The notes below the pieces were generated by a model, which saw only the letters and a list, made by a program, of their open reading frames with translations, had not been told where the DNA came from and searched no databases. From Thermoplasmata archaeon (GTDB lineage Archaea > Thermoplasmatota > Thermoplasmata > Lutacidiplasmatales > UBA184): 23,217 bases of DNA. A program made the translations under genes and the position numbers. This document shows positions 1 to 7,678 of the stretch, in pieces. The stretch lies in contig JASHQN010000018.1 in NCBI GenBank assembly GCA_030039135.1, positions 1 through 23,217 of the forward strand, in the 5' to 3' direction. The stretch's first letter is position 1; the number at the start of each line of letters is the position of its first letter.

Positions 1-14
1 CGTCCTGGGCGGTC

Positions 15-716
15 GTGACCCCGGCTTCTGGCGGCCTCCCACCCCCGATCCGCCGTGCCATTGCCCCGGACCCACGCACCTGCGCAGAGATCGTCGCCGA
101 CGACGAGCAGGCACTACGGCGAGGAACCCCCGAGGTTCGCGTCGCGGTCGTCGCGGACGCAGCGCTGTCGTACGGTGTCGGTGTCCGCGGTCGTCCCACC
201 TACCTCGAGCGCGGAGCGGCGGCGGGGCTTGCGATCGTTCGACGAACTTCGGGTGGGACCGGCGTGCTTCACGCGCCGGGGGACCTCGTTTGGTCCCTCG
301 TGCTCCCCAGGAACGACCCGCGGGTGGGCCGGGACTTCTCCCGTGCGTACGCTCGTTTCGGCCACGGCCTGGTGAGATTTCTGGATCTCCGGGCGGTCGC
401 CGCGCGCTGGCGCCCGGCTCCCGGCCTCGTGCCGGACTGCTGCGTGCTGGGCGACCGAGGGGAAACGCTCGCCGTAGGGGACGGGGTGCTTGCCGGCGCG
501 GCGCAGCACCTCTCCGCGCGGGCGCTCCTTCATCAGGGAATGCTTCCCCTCGCGATCGACCGAGATCTGGCGGCCGGCGTCTTCTCGATCTCGGACCTCG
601 GCACGCTGCGCCGACTCATCGGGCTCCGAGACCTCGGGATCGGCGGCACGCCGCTCGACCTCGCCGCACAGGTCGGGGAGAGCCTCGCCGAAGGGCTGGC
701 CCTCGCGGCGCCGTAG
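15..716 (+). CDS. Lipoate/octanoate ligase family protein (LplA/LipM-like), possibly 5'-partial
   Basis: Likely member of the biotin/lipoate ligase fold family, which attaches or transfers lipoyl or octanoyl groups to E2 and GcvH proteins. The product is about 233 aa. Visible landmarks are an N-terminal ADDEQAL segment (about 28-34) like the usual xxDEALL helix, the RRTSGGTGVLH loop (76-86) matching the RRxTGGxxVxH substrate loop, LVWSLVLPR (91-99), GVLAGAAQ (157-164) matching the KIxGxAQ motif, and LLHQGMLPL (171-179) matching LHHGTLL. The lysine expected at the K of KIxGxAQ is replaced by Val158, and Cys142-Cys143 lie just before it. The frame stays open to the window edge, so the GTG at 15 is only the first start seen and the real start may lie further upstream. 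The family is fairly secure. Whether it is a ligase, an octanoyltransferase or catalytically altered is open. Confidence 0.72.
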   Translation: MTPASGGLPPPIRRAIAPDPRTCAEIVADDEQALRRGTPEVRVAVVADAALSYGVGVRGRPTYLERGAAAGLAIVRRTSGGTGVLHAPGDLVWSLVLPRNDPRVGRDFSRAYARFGHGLVRFLDLRAVAARWRPAPGLVPDCCVLGDRGETLAVGDGVLAGAAQHLSARALLHQGMLPLAIDRDLAAGVFSISDLGTLRRLIGLRDLGIGGTPLDLAAQVGESLAEGLALAAP

Positions 717-722
717 GCGGGG

Positions 723-2048
723 TCACGACGGGGAGGGCCGGAAGGCCCACAACCGGTCGGCGGCCGCCTCGGCGTCGGCCCGGATCCGTCCCCAGTCCCC
801 GCGGACGAGCGTGCGGTGCTGTACTACGGGGACCCCGGCGACGTACACCGAGTCGATCGACTCCTCGCTCGCCGAGTAGGCGAGGTGCGAGACGACCGCC
901 TCCGGCCGGGCGGGGAGGAGGGTAGGATGGTCGAGGCGGATCAGCGAGAAGTCCGCCTGCTTTCCCACCTCGATCGACCCGAGGTCGTCCCCACGGCCCA
1001 ACATCCGCGCGCCCTCGATCGTGGCCAGGTCGAGGAGCTCCTGGGCCCGGAGCGCCCCCGCGTCCCATCGGTGGTTCTTCTGGACGAGCCCGGCGAGGTG
1101 CATCTCCCGTAGCATCGAGAGCGAGTTGTTGCTCGCGACCGAGTCCGTGCCGAGGCCGACCGTCGCGCCGGCCGCTCGCAGTTCGACGATCGGGGCCACT
1201 CCGCCCGACGCGAGCTTCGCGTTGGAGCTCGCGCAGTGCGCCACCCCCACGCCCGCGCGCGCGAGGAGCTCGATCTCCCGACCGGTGAGCCAGACGGCAT
1301 GGGCGGCGACCATCCGGGGTCCGAGGAAGCCGATCTCCGCGAGCCACTCCACCGGTCGGCGTCCGGTCTTCGCGATATGGTCGCTGACCTCCCGGCGGGT
1401 CTCGGAGACGTGGAAGTGGCAGAGGGTACCGTGGCGGTCGGCGATCGCCTTCGCGCCGCGCCAGACCTCCTCCCCACAGACGTAGACCCCCTGCGGGGCG
1501 ACGAGCGGAGTGACGAGCGGCCGGCCGTTCCAGCGCTCGATGAACCGCTCGGCGTTGTCGAGGGGCCGGCCGGTCTGGGTGGTCAGCTCCGGGTCGAGGA
1601 CCGCCCAACCGAGGAACCCCCGAATCCCGAGCGCCTCGCAGGCGCGCGCCACCGCGTCCTCGAGATAGTACAGGTCCAGGAACGAGGTCGTCCCCGAGAG
1701 GAGCATCTCGGCGATGCCAGCTCGCGCCCCCGCCTCGACGTCGGCCTCGACCCGGTGCGCATCGACCGCGAAGAGGATCTCGAGGAAGCCCGCGAGGTCC
1801 CGGTCGTCGGCGATCGCGCGCATCGGCGCCATCGCGACGTGGGCATGGGTATTGACGAACCCCGGAACGACGGCGAAACCGCGCCCGTCGATCACGGTCG
1901 CGCCCTCCCGGGGCGCGTTCGGTCCCACGTGGCTGAAGCGGCCGCGGTCGACGCGCAGATCCGAGCGCCCGACCGCTCGGGCCGCATCCTGGCGGATCAC
2001 GAGCGCGTCCGTCACCACGAGTGGCGGCGCGAGCTCCGAAGGCGCCAC
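723..2048 (-). CDS. mtaD: Amidohydrolase: 5-methylthioadenosine/S-adenosylhomocysteine deaminase family
   Basis: Metal-dependent hydrolase of the ATZ/TRZ-MtaD-DadD group. Family members deaminate S-adenosylhomocysteine, methylthioadenosine or 5'-deoxyadenosine in the cytosol and so recycle SAM by-products. The 441-aa product has the full set of motifs: PGFVNTHAHVAM with the metal pair His68/His70, HFHVSETRREV with His213 and Glu216, AHAVWLTGREIE with His250, HCASSNAKLASG (271-282), and GLGTDSVASNN with metal ligand Asp302. A C-terminal beta-sandwich segment (IEVGKQADF region) closes the fold. Length is normal for the family. The start is a GTG, 9 nt downstream of the stop of the CorA-like gene, so the two are probably cotranscribed. 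Its 3' end lies 6 nt from the stop of the convergent lipoate-ligase-like gene. The exact substrate cannot be read from sequence; guanine or chlorohydrolase-type activity is a less likely alternative. Confidence 0.85.
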   Translation of the reverse strand: MAPSELAPPLVVTDALVIRQDAARAVGRSDLRVDRGRFSHVGPNAPREGATVIDGRGFAVVPGFVNTHAHVAMAPMRAIADDRDLAGFLEILFAVDAHRVEADVEAGARAGIAEMLLSGTTSFLDLYYLEDAVARACEALGIRGFLGWAVLDPELTTQTGRPLDNAERFIERWNGRPLVTPLVAPQGVYVCGEEVWRGAKAIADRHGTLCHFHVSETRREVSDHIAKTGRRPVEWLAEIGFLGPRMVAAHAVWLTGREIELLARAGVGVAHCASSNAKLASGGVAPIVELRAAGATVGLGTDSVASNNSLSMLREMHLAGLVQKNHRWDAGALRAQELLDLATIEGARMLGRGDDLGSIEVGKQADFSLIRLDHPTLLPARPEAVVSHLAYSASEESIDSVYVAGVPVVQHRTLVRGDWGRIRADAEAAADRLWAFRPSPS

Positions 2049-2057
2049 GGAAGCCGC

Positions 2058-2930
2058 CTACGGGGCTTGGCGTAAAAGGGATGCGTCGGCGTCGACGCTC
2101 TGGGCCGGCACCTCGGGCAGATCGCTCAAGCCCTCGGCGCTCCGGAGCTCGGACGTCGGCAGGGCCCGGAGGGTACGGATCACCCACGGTCGCGTGAACA
2201 CGACGACGATCGGCACGATCGCGAGCACGACGAGGATCACGACGATCCAGACGCCCGGGACCCAGGCGGCGCCCGGGACCCCGAGGATCGTCGCGGCGGT
2301 GTTCGGGATCAGCACGACGACGCTGACGAGCGCGAAGATGAGGGCGACGTACGCGACGCCGAGCATCCTTAAGTTCGAGGTGTTGGCCAGTGCCGCGATG
2401 CGATTGGAGACGGCGCCCATCTGGTTCGCCGCATCGGCGAGCCGGTTCGCCTCGACGGCGTTCCGGATGCCGACGAGGTCGCGTACGCTCTGAGCGAGGC
2501 CCGAGGAAAGCTGCTCGAGATGCGCCACTTCGCTCCGGATCGACGGGATCTCGTTGGCGAGCCCCGGAAACTGTGCGCCGAGCGGGCCCGTGAGCTCCGT
2601 GACCAAGACGGTGAGCCGACCGACGTGCTTGCGGGCCCCGGCGAGCGCGTGCAGCAGTTGACCGAGCTCGGGGAGCGGTGCCGGGTCCGGACGCGCCTCG
2701 AGGACGTCCACGCGTCCCCCGATCGTTTCCAGCCGGTCGATGTAGGACCGGTACGCCGCCTGCAAGAGATCGAGGAGGGCCGCGGTACCGGGAGCGAACG
2801 AGGCCCCGTCGGTGAGCAGGGACCGAGGAACCGGCGGTCCCATCGGGTGGACCCCCTTCGCGTCCAGGCGGAGCCCGTGCCACGTGGGCGAACCCTCCGC
2901 CCCCAGCGTCGCGAGCGTGATCAGGGTCAC
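2058..2930 (-). CDS. CorA-like two-TM membrane protein lacking the GMN motif
   Basis: A 290-aa protein with a long soluble, helix-rich N-terminal part (about 45-185, heptad-like between 130 and 180) followed by two hydrophobic segments at about 189-209 and 226-246 and a short charged tail. This matches the layout of CorA-type divalent cation transporters: a long stalk helix into TM1, a short loop, TM2. The phrase LANTSNLRMLGVAYVAL leads into TM1, and IPNTAATILGVPG ends it where CorA carries its signature GMN. That tripeptide is absent here, so magnesium selectivity cannot be assumed. The start is a GTG at 2930; the next methionine is residue 30. A weak A/T-poor promoter may lie near 2966-2975 (minus-strand cctttcg). 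The gene sits 112 nt downstream of gyrB and directly upstream of the deaminase. A divergent CorA family assignment is reasonable but not certain; it could be an uncharacterised archaeal membrane protein. Confidence 0.55.
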   Translation of the reverse strand: MTLITLATLGAEGSPTWHGLRLDAKGVHPMGPPVPRSLLTDGASFAPGTAALLDLLQAAYRSYIDRLETIGGRVDVLEARPDPAPLPELGQLLHALAGARKHVGRLTVLVTELTGPLGAQFPGLANEIPSIRSEVAHLEQLSSGLAQSVRDLVGIRNAVEANRLADAANQMGAVSNRIAALANTSNLRMLGVAYVALIFALVSVVVLIPNTAATILGVPGAAWVPGVWIVVILVVLAIVPIVVVFTRPWVIRTLRALPTSELRSAEGLSDLPEVPAQSVDADASLLRQAP

Positions 2931-3042
2931 GCCCCGCCCCCGGAGGACGGGTCGACGCGAGGACGAAAGGCCGGGCTGTCCCAGTGCCGTCAGGGCGTCC
3001 GCGACGCTCGATTCTTCGGCGACCGTCGGTGGCGCTCCTGGG

Positions 3043-4959
3043 TTAGATGTCGAGGTTCGTCACCTCGACCGCGTGCTCCTGGATGTACTCCCGGCGCGGC
3101 TCGACCTCTTCGCCCATGAGGATCTGGAAGAGCATGTTGGCGTGGCCCGCGTCCTCGACGGTGACCCGTAAGAGCGTCCGCGCGCCGGGCCGCATCGTCG
3201 TCTCGGCGAGCTGCTCGGCGTTCATCTCGCCGAGTCCCTTGTAGCGCTGGATCACCACGCCCTTGGCGCCGCCGAACTCCTCGATCGCTCGGTCGCGCTC
3301 CTCGTCGGAGTAGGCCCACTTGAACCGCGCTCCCTTCTGGATGCGGTAGAGCGGGGCCTGAGCGATGAAGACGTGACCGTCGGCGATCAGCTGCGGCATC
3401 TTCCGGTAGAAGAGCGTGAGAAGGAGGGTCCGGATGTGGGAACCGTCGACGTCCGCATCGGTCATCATGATGATCTTGTGGTAGCGCAGTCGGGACATGT
3501 CGATCTCATCGCCGATCCCGATCCCGATCGCGGTGATCAACGAGCGGATGTGCTCGTTCTGCAGCATCTTGTCGAGGCGGGCCTTCTCCACGTTGAGGAT
3601 CTTGCCCCGCAGCGGGAGAACGGCCTGGAACTCCCGATCGCGACCCTGCTTGGCGGTCCCACCCGCGCTGTCGCCCTCCACGATGAAGAGCTCGCATTGG
3701 GCCGGGTCGCGCGAGTGGCAGTCCGCGAGCTTTCCGGGCAGCCCTCCGCCTTCGAGGAGGCCTTTGCGGCGCGTCAGCTCGCGCGCCTTCCGGGCCGCCT
3801 CGCGGGCCTGGGCGGCTTGAGCGGCTTTGGCGACCAGTGACTGCGCCACCGCGGGATGCTCTTCGAGGAACTCGGCGAGCTTGTCATTGACAACGCTCTC
3901 GACCTGACCCTTGACCTCGGAGTTGCCGAGCCGGGCCTTGGTCTGCCCCTCGAACTGCGGCTCGAGAAGCTTGACGGAGAGGACCGCAGCGAGGCCCTCC
4001 CGGACGTCCTCCCCGGTGAGCCCCTCCTTGTCGCCTTTGATGAAACCGCGCTTGCGCGCGTAGTCGTTCAGCGTCCGGGTCAACCCCGCGCGGAACCCGA
4101 CAACATGGGTCCCGCCGTCGGGCGTGTGGATGTTGTTGACGAAGGCGAGGGTCGTCTCGTTGTACCCGTCGTTGTACTCCATGGCGAGCTCGATGTCGCT
4201 GGAGTCGCGCTTCGCGTGCAGGTAGATCGGAGGTCGGAACAAGGGGTTCGTGGAGGTGTTGAGGTCCTCGACGAACTCGGAGATGCCTCCGGCGTGATGG
4301 AACTCCACGAACGAGTCGTTCCGCTCGTCCCGAAACCCGATGGTCACGCCGGGGTTGAGGAAGGAAAGTTCCTTGAGCCGCCGCTCGACCGTCTCGTGAT
4401 CGAACGACGTCGTTTCGAGCACGGTCGCGTCCGGCTTGAATCGGGCCTCGGTGCCCGTGGTGTCCGCCGGTCCCACGACCTCGATCGGAGCGACCGGCGC
4501 GCCTCGCTCGTAGCGCTGGAAGTACTCGTGCCCGTCGCGGCGCACCCGCACCTCGAACCATTCGCTGAGCGCGTTCACGACGTGGACGCCAACGCCGTGG
4601 AGCCCACCCGAGACCTTGTAGGCGTTCCGGTCGAACTTCGAGCCCGCATGGAGGACCGTCATCACGATCTCGAGCGTCGGCCGATGGTACTTCGGGTGCT
4701 CCTCGACCGGGATCCCCCGCCCGTTGTCCGTGACCGTGCACGAGCCGTCGGCATTCAGCGTCACGTCGATGCGGGTGCAGGCCCCGGCCAGGACCTCGTC
4801 GATGGAGTTGTCGACGACCTCGTAAACGAGCTGATGCAACCCCCGAGCGTCGGTCGATCCGATGTACATCCCGGGGCGTCGCCGGACCGCGGAAAGCCCC
4901 TCGAGTACCTGGATGGAACTCGCGTCGTAGGCAGGGGCGGAAACGGTCTCTTGCGCCAT
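3043..4959 (-). CDS. gyrB: DNA gyrase subunit B
   Basis: ATPase subunit of the type IIA topoisomerase that introduces negative supercoils together with GyrA. The 638-aa product has the GHKL ATPase (Asn51 in EVVDNSIDE, DNGRGIPV at 78-85, the GGLHGVG lid), the transducer region, and a C-terminal TOPRIM domain with EGDSAGG and DADVDGSHIRTLLL, ending in QRYKGLGEMN and a normal tail. I place the start at the ATG giving MAQETVSAP, because the homologous core (IQVLEGLSAVRRRPGMYIGST) begins about 15 residues later. The same frame runs open up to 5151, but the extra 64 residues are low complexity and would cover the promoter. A TATA-like palindrome lies at 5006-5017. gyrA is not present downstream, where it often follows; the next gene is CorA-like. 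The family call is essentially certain. Confidence 0.97.
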   Translation of the reverse strand: MAQETVSAPAYDASSIQVLEGLSAVRRRPGMYIGSTDARGLHQLVYEVVDNSIDEVLAGACTRIDVTLNADGSCTVTDNGRGIPVEEHPKYHRPTLEIVMTVLHAGSKFDRNAYKVSGGLHGVGVHVVNALSEWFEVRVRRDGHEYFQRYERGAPVAPIEVVGPADTTGTEARFKPDATVLETTSFDHETVERRLKELSFLNPGVTIGFRDERNDSFVEFHHAGGISEFVEDLNTSTNPLFRPPIYLHAKRDSSDIELAMEYNDGYNETTLAFVNNIHTPDGGTHVVGFRAGLTRTLNDYARKRGFIKGDKEGLTGEDVREGLAAVLSVKLLEPQFEGQTKARLGNSEVKGQVESVVNDKLAEFLEEHPAVAQSLVAKAAQAAQAREAARKARELTRRKGLLEGGGLPGKLADCHSRDPAQCELFIVEGDSAGGTAKQGRDREFQAVLPLRGKILNVEKARLDKMLQNEHIRSLITAIGIGIGDEIDMSRLRYHKIIMMTDADVDGSHIRTLLLTLFYRKMPQLIADGHVFIAQAPLYRIQKGARFKWAYSDEERDRAIEEFGGAKGVVIQRYKGLGEMNAEQLAETTMRPGARTLLRVTVEDAGHANMLFQILMGEEVEPRREYIQEHAVEVTNLDI

Positions 4960-5005
4960 AGGGATTACCGCCGGTGAAACCGACGTACTGAAGCGAGCCG
5001 GGCGT

Positions 5006-5017
5006 GCGTTATAACGC
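5006..5017 (-). promoter_or_regulatory. gyrB TATA-like element, perfect 12-bp palindrome
   Basis: The sequence gcgttataacgc reads identically on both strands. On the minus strand it is preceded by cccaa, giving cccaagcgttata, a plausible BRE plus TATA box. Its centre is about 52 nt from the gyrB ATG, which predicts a leader of roughly 25 nt. Being a perfect palindrome it could also bind a dimeric regulator. The promoter role is inferred from position and composition only. Confidence 0.5.
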
Positions 5018-5150
5018 TTGGGTTGCGGACGAAAAATCGAGGGCCCGGCACCCCCTAAACCACCCCTCGTTCGGGGCTCTTCCGGACGAGGAAAACGGTC
5101 GGCCGGTCCCCCCCTTTTTCGAGCCCGTTCCGGCCGTGCGCCGACGGCCA

Positions 5151-5161
5151 ATCGATAATAG
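5151..5161 (+). promoter_or_regulatory. TATA-like box of the grpE operon
   Basis: The AT-rich stretch atcgataatag is an island in very GC-rich DNA, centred about 33 nt upstream of the grpE ATG at 5190. That spacing predicts a nearly leaderless transcript. The 230-bp region 4960-5189 carries this element and the gyrB element in opposite orientations, so it acts as a divergent promoter region. I see no further gene in it. Confidence 0.5.
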
Positions 5162-5189
5162 CTCGGGTTCTCCTGCGCCCCGACGCATC

Positions 5190-5762
5190 ATGGCCGACGA
5201 CCCAGGGGCGGAGCCGGCAGGGGAGGAACCGACCAGCGAGGCGGCTCCATCAGCCGCCCCCCCGGCACCCGGCGCTGTTGCGGAGCCTTCCGAGGACTGG
5301 GCCACGCGGTACAAGTACCTCCTCGCGGACTTCGAGAACTTCCGTCGCCGCGCGGACCGCGACCGCGAGAGCATCTCCCGGCAGGCGAGGGGCGCGATGC
5401 TCCGCGAGCTCCTGCCGATTCTCGAGGCGTTCCGTGCGGGGCGCGAGGCCGCCGCCAAGCTTCCCTCCGACAACCCCGTGCGACGGGGCTTCGAACTCCT
5501 CGACCGGGAATGGGCCACGTTCCTGAAGCACGAAGGCGTGGAACCGGTCACCGAAGTCGGAGCGCCCTTCCACCCGGACGAAGCCGAGGCGGTCGGGGAG
5601 GCAGCGCCGGCGGCCGGGACGCCGCCCGGCGCCGTGGCCGAGATCGTCCAGCAGGGATACCGGTTCTTTGGCGGTCTTCTGCGACCGGCGAAGGTGATCG
5701 TGGCCCGGGCGAACGCACGGGCGGAGCGGCCCCCGACCTCCGACGCCGAAGAACTCGAGTAG
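5190..5762 (+). CDS. grpE: Nucleotide exchange factor GrpE
   Basis: Releases ADP from the Hsp70 chaperone DnaK in the cytosol. The 190-aa product begins with an acidic, Ala/Pro-rich disordered tail (1-40). A long basic-acidic coiled-coil helix follows (about 45-75, YKYLLADFENFRRRADRDRE), then a four-helix section. It ends with the beta domain signature GAPFHPDEAEAVGE and AEIVQQGYRFFGGLLRPAKVIVA, which matches the family's GYxLxxRxLRPAxVxV ending. The start is the ATG giving MADDPGAEP; the frame is open further upstream but those codons would cover the TATA box and have no family match. dnaK and dnaJ are not in the window, so grpE is separated from its usual partners and instead leads an operon with HMG-CoA reductase and pdxT. 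The stop is 12 nt before the next gene's ATG. Confidence 0.94.
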   Translation: MADDPGAEPAGEEPTSEAAPSAAPPAPGAVAEPSEDWATRYKYLLADFENFRRRADRDRESISRQARGAMLRELLPILEAFRAGREAAAKLPSDNPVRRGFELLDREWATFLKHEGVEPVTEVGAPFHPDEAEAVGEAAPAAGTPPGAVAEIVQQGYRFFGGLLRPAKVIVARANARAERPPTSDAEELE

Positions 5763-5774
5763 CGGGGGCTCGTG

Positions 5775-7088
5775 ATGACGCGCTCGTCGGAAATCCCCGG
5801 GTTTTACCGCCGGTCGATCGCCGAGCGCAGGGCGTTCGTCCAGGAATGGGGAGGTCTCACGGACGAAGAGATGCGGGCGTTCGAATTCCCTCCGGGGATC
5901 GACGCCGGAACGTTCGACCGGATGATCGAGAACGTCATCGGGGTCATGCCGATGCCGCTCGGGATCGCCACGAACTTCCGGATCAACGGGAAGGATTACC
6001 TGATCCCGATGGCGATCGAGGAGCCGAGCGTCGTGGCGGCCGCGTCGAACGCGGCGAAGGTCGCCCGGGCGGCGGACGGGTTCTCCGCGCAAACGACGCT
6101 ACCCGTCATGATCGGGCAAGTGCAGGTCCTCGATGTGCCAGATCCGGTCGCCGCGCGTCTGCGGCTCCTCGACCGAAAGGAAGACCTCCTCGCAGCCGCG
6201 AATGCGAAGGACCCCGTCCTCGTGAAGTTCGGCGGCGGCGCGAAGGACCTCGAGGTGAGGATCCTCCCGTCCTCCCGCGGCACGATGCTCGTCGTGCACC
6301 TCCTGGTCGACGCCCGGGATGCGGGGGGGATGAACGCCGTGAACACGATGTGCGAAGCGCTGGCGCCCGAGTTTGCGCGGTTGACCGGCGGGCGGACGGT
6401 CCTGCGAATCATCTCGAACCTCGCAATCCACCGGCTCGCTCGTGCGCATGCGACGTTTCCCGCCGACGCGCTCAAGACCGACACGGCGAGCGGGGCCGAG
6501 GTCGTTGACGCGATCCTGGACGCCTACGCCTTTGCCGCCGCGGACCCGTTCCGCTGCGCGACGCACAACAAGGGGATCATGAACGGGATCTCGAGCGTCG
6601 TGATCGCCACGGGCAACGACTTCCGGGCCATCGAAAGCGGGGCCCACAGCTATGCCGCGTGGCGCGCGGGGGAGACCGACTCGAGCACGGTAATCCTCCC
6701 GCTCACGACGTACGAGAAGAACGCGCGGGGTGACCTCGTCGGCACCATCGAGGTCCCCGCTCCGGTCGGGCTGATCGGCGGGGCGACCGCGGTGCACCCG
6801 ACGGCGCGGGCGAACGTGAAGATCCTGGGAGTGAAGGGCGCGCGCGAACTCGGCGAAGTGCTCGCCTCCGTGGGACTCGCGCAGAACTTCGCGGCGCTCC
6901 GGGCCCTCGCGACCGAGGGGATTCAGCGGGGTCACATGGAACTCCACGCCCGCAACTACGCGATGAGCGCAGGGGCGAAACCGGACGAGGTCGACCGCGT
7001 CGTCGAGCGCATGGTGGCGGAGCGCCAGATCCGTCTCGACCGGGCGAAGGAAATCCTCGACGCGCTGCGGCACGGTTCGGCCGGATGA
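5775..7088 (+). CDS. hmgA: Hydroxymethylglutaryl-CoA reductase, class II
   Basis: Reduces HMG-CoA to mevalonate, the committed step of the mevalonate route to archaeal isoprenoid ether lipids. The product (437 aa from the ATG) resembles the Pseudomonas mevalonii class II enzyme, also known from Thermoplasma and Archaeoglobus. Numbered from the GTG three bases upstream, visible motifs are ENVIGVMPMPLG (53-64), EEPSVVAAAS with catalytic Glu83, DARDAGGMNAVNT (180-192) in the cofactor domain, HNKGIMNGI with catalytic Lys267, GNDFRAIESGAHSYA with catalytic Asp283, and GHMELHARN with catalytic His388. All catalytic residues are therefore present. There is no membrane anchor, as usual for class II. 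The start is GTG at 5772 or the adjacent ATG at 5775; I prefer ATG. The stop overlaps the pdxT start as ATGA, indicating translational coupling. Cofactor preference (NADH or NADPH) cannot be read safely. Confidence 0.95.
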   Translation: MTRSSEIPGFYRRSIAERRAFVQEWGGLTDEEMRAFEFPPGIDAGTFDRMIENVIGVMPMPLGIATNFRINGKDYLIPMAIEEPSVVAAASNAAKVARAADGFSAQTTLPVMIGQVQVLDVPDPVAARLRLLDRKEDLLAAANAKDPVLVKFGGGAKDLEVRILPSSRGTMLVVHLLVDARDAGGMNAVNTMCEALAPEFARLTGGRTVLRIISNLAIHRLARAHATFPADALKTDTASGAEVVDAILDAYAFAAADPFRCATHNKGIMNGISSVVIATGNDFRAIESGAHSYAAWRAGETDSSTVILPLTTYEKNARGDLVGTIEVPAPVGLIGGATAVHPTARANVKILGVKGARELGEVLASVGLAQNFAALRALATEGIQRGHMELHARNYAMSAGAKPDEVDRVVERMVAERQIRLDRAKEILDALRHGSAG

Positions 7089-7678
7089 AGATCGGCGTCC
7101 TCGCCCTCCAGGGGGACGTCCCCGAGCACCTACGGGCGTGGGGGTCGCTCGTTCGGCCCTCCGACCTCGTGGTCGTCCGGGGCTCGGACGATCTCGCGCG
7201 GGTGAGCGCGCTCTCCCTGCCGGGAGGAGAGTCGACCACGATCGCGCGCCTGATCGAGCAGTCGGGGCTGTGGGCTCCCCTGGCCGCCCGCTTCCGCGAC
7301 GGGCTCCCGGCGCTCGCCACGTGCGCCGGCCTCGTCCTTCTCGCCCGAACGCTCGCGCCGAGCGAGAGCGGGCGCGACCCCCCGACCTTCGGCGTCCTCG
7401 ACGTCGTCGTGCATCGCAACGACTACGGGACCCAGCGGGAATCGTTCGAGGCGCCGCTCGACGTTCTGGGGCTTGCACCCCCGCCGTTTCTCGGGGTGTT
7501 CATCCGCTCGCCGCGCATCGTGTCGGTCGGGCCCGAGGTGACGCCGATCGCCTGGCGGGACGGCGAGGTGGTCGGGGTTCGCGGTGGCCGAATCTGGGGC
7601 CTCGCCTTCCATCCCGAGCTCTCGGGAGACCTGCGGGTCCACCGCGCGTTCCTGTCCAGCCTGCGCGTCCCCCGCTAG
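7085..7678 (+). CDS. pdxT: Pyridoxal 5'-phosphate synthase glutaminase subunit PdxT
   Basis: Class I glutamine amidotransferase that hydrolyses glutamine and channels ammonia to PdxS for PLP synthesis. The 197-aa product has the family motifs in order: GVLALQGDVPEH (4-15), LPGGEST (45-51), the nucleophile Cys80 in TCAGLVLLA, RNDYGTQRESFEA (111-123), VFIRSPRI (138-145), and the His176/Glu178 dyad in FHPELS. Length is typical. The ATG at 7085 overlaps the HMG-CoA reductase stop as ATGA. The PdxS synthase subunit is not in this window, so the partner must be encoded elsewhere. The TAG stop lies inside the palindrome CTAG, which also supplies the stop codon of the convergent DUF131 gene on the other strand. 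Confidence 0.95.
   Translation: MKIGVLALQGDVPEHLRAWGSLVRPSDLVVVRGSDDLARVSALSLPGGESTTIARLIEQSGLWAPLAARFRDGLPALATCAGLVLLARTLAPSESGRDPPTFGVLDVVVHRNDYGTQRESFEAPLDVLGLAPPPFLGVFIRSPRIVSVGPEVTPIAWRDGEVVGVRGGRIWGLAFHPELSGDLRVHRAFLSSLRVPR

Noticed and set aside
616..2883. A 755-codon open frame on the minus strand overlapping the deaminase and CorA-like genes
   Set aside because: Its translation is almost entirely Arg/Gly/Pro-rich and it is out of frame with two genes that have clear families. Long shadow frames are expected at this GC content.
4960..5151. N-terminal extension of GyrB by 64 residues
   Set aside because: The extension is basic low-complexity sequence that would span the TATA element; normal GyrB starts fit the ATG at 4959.
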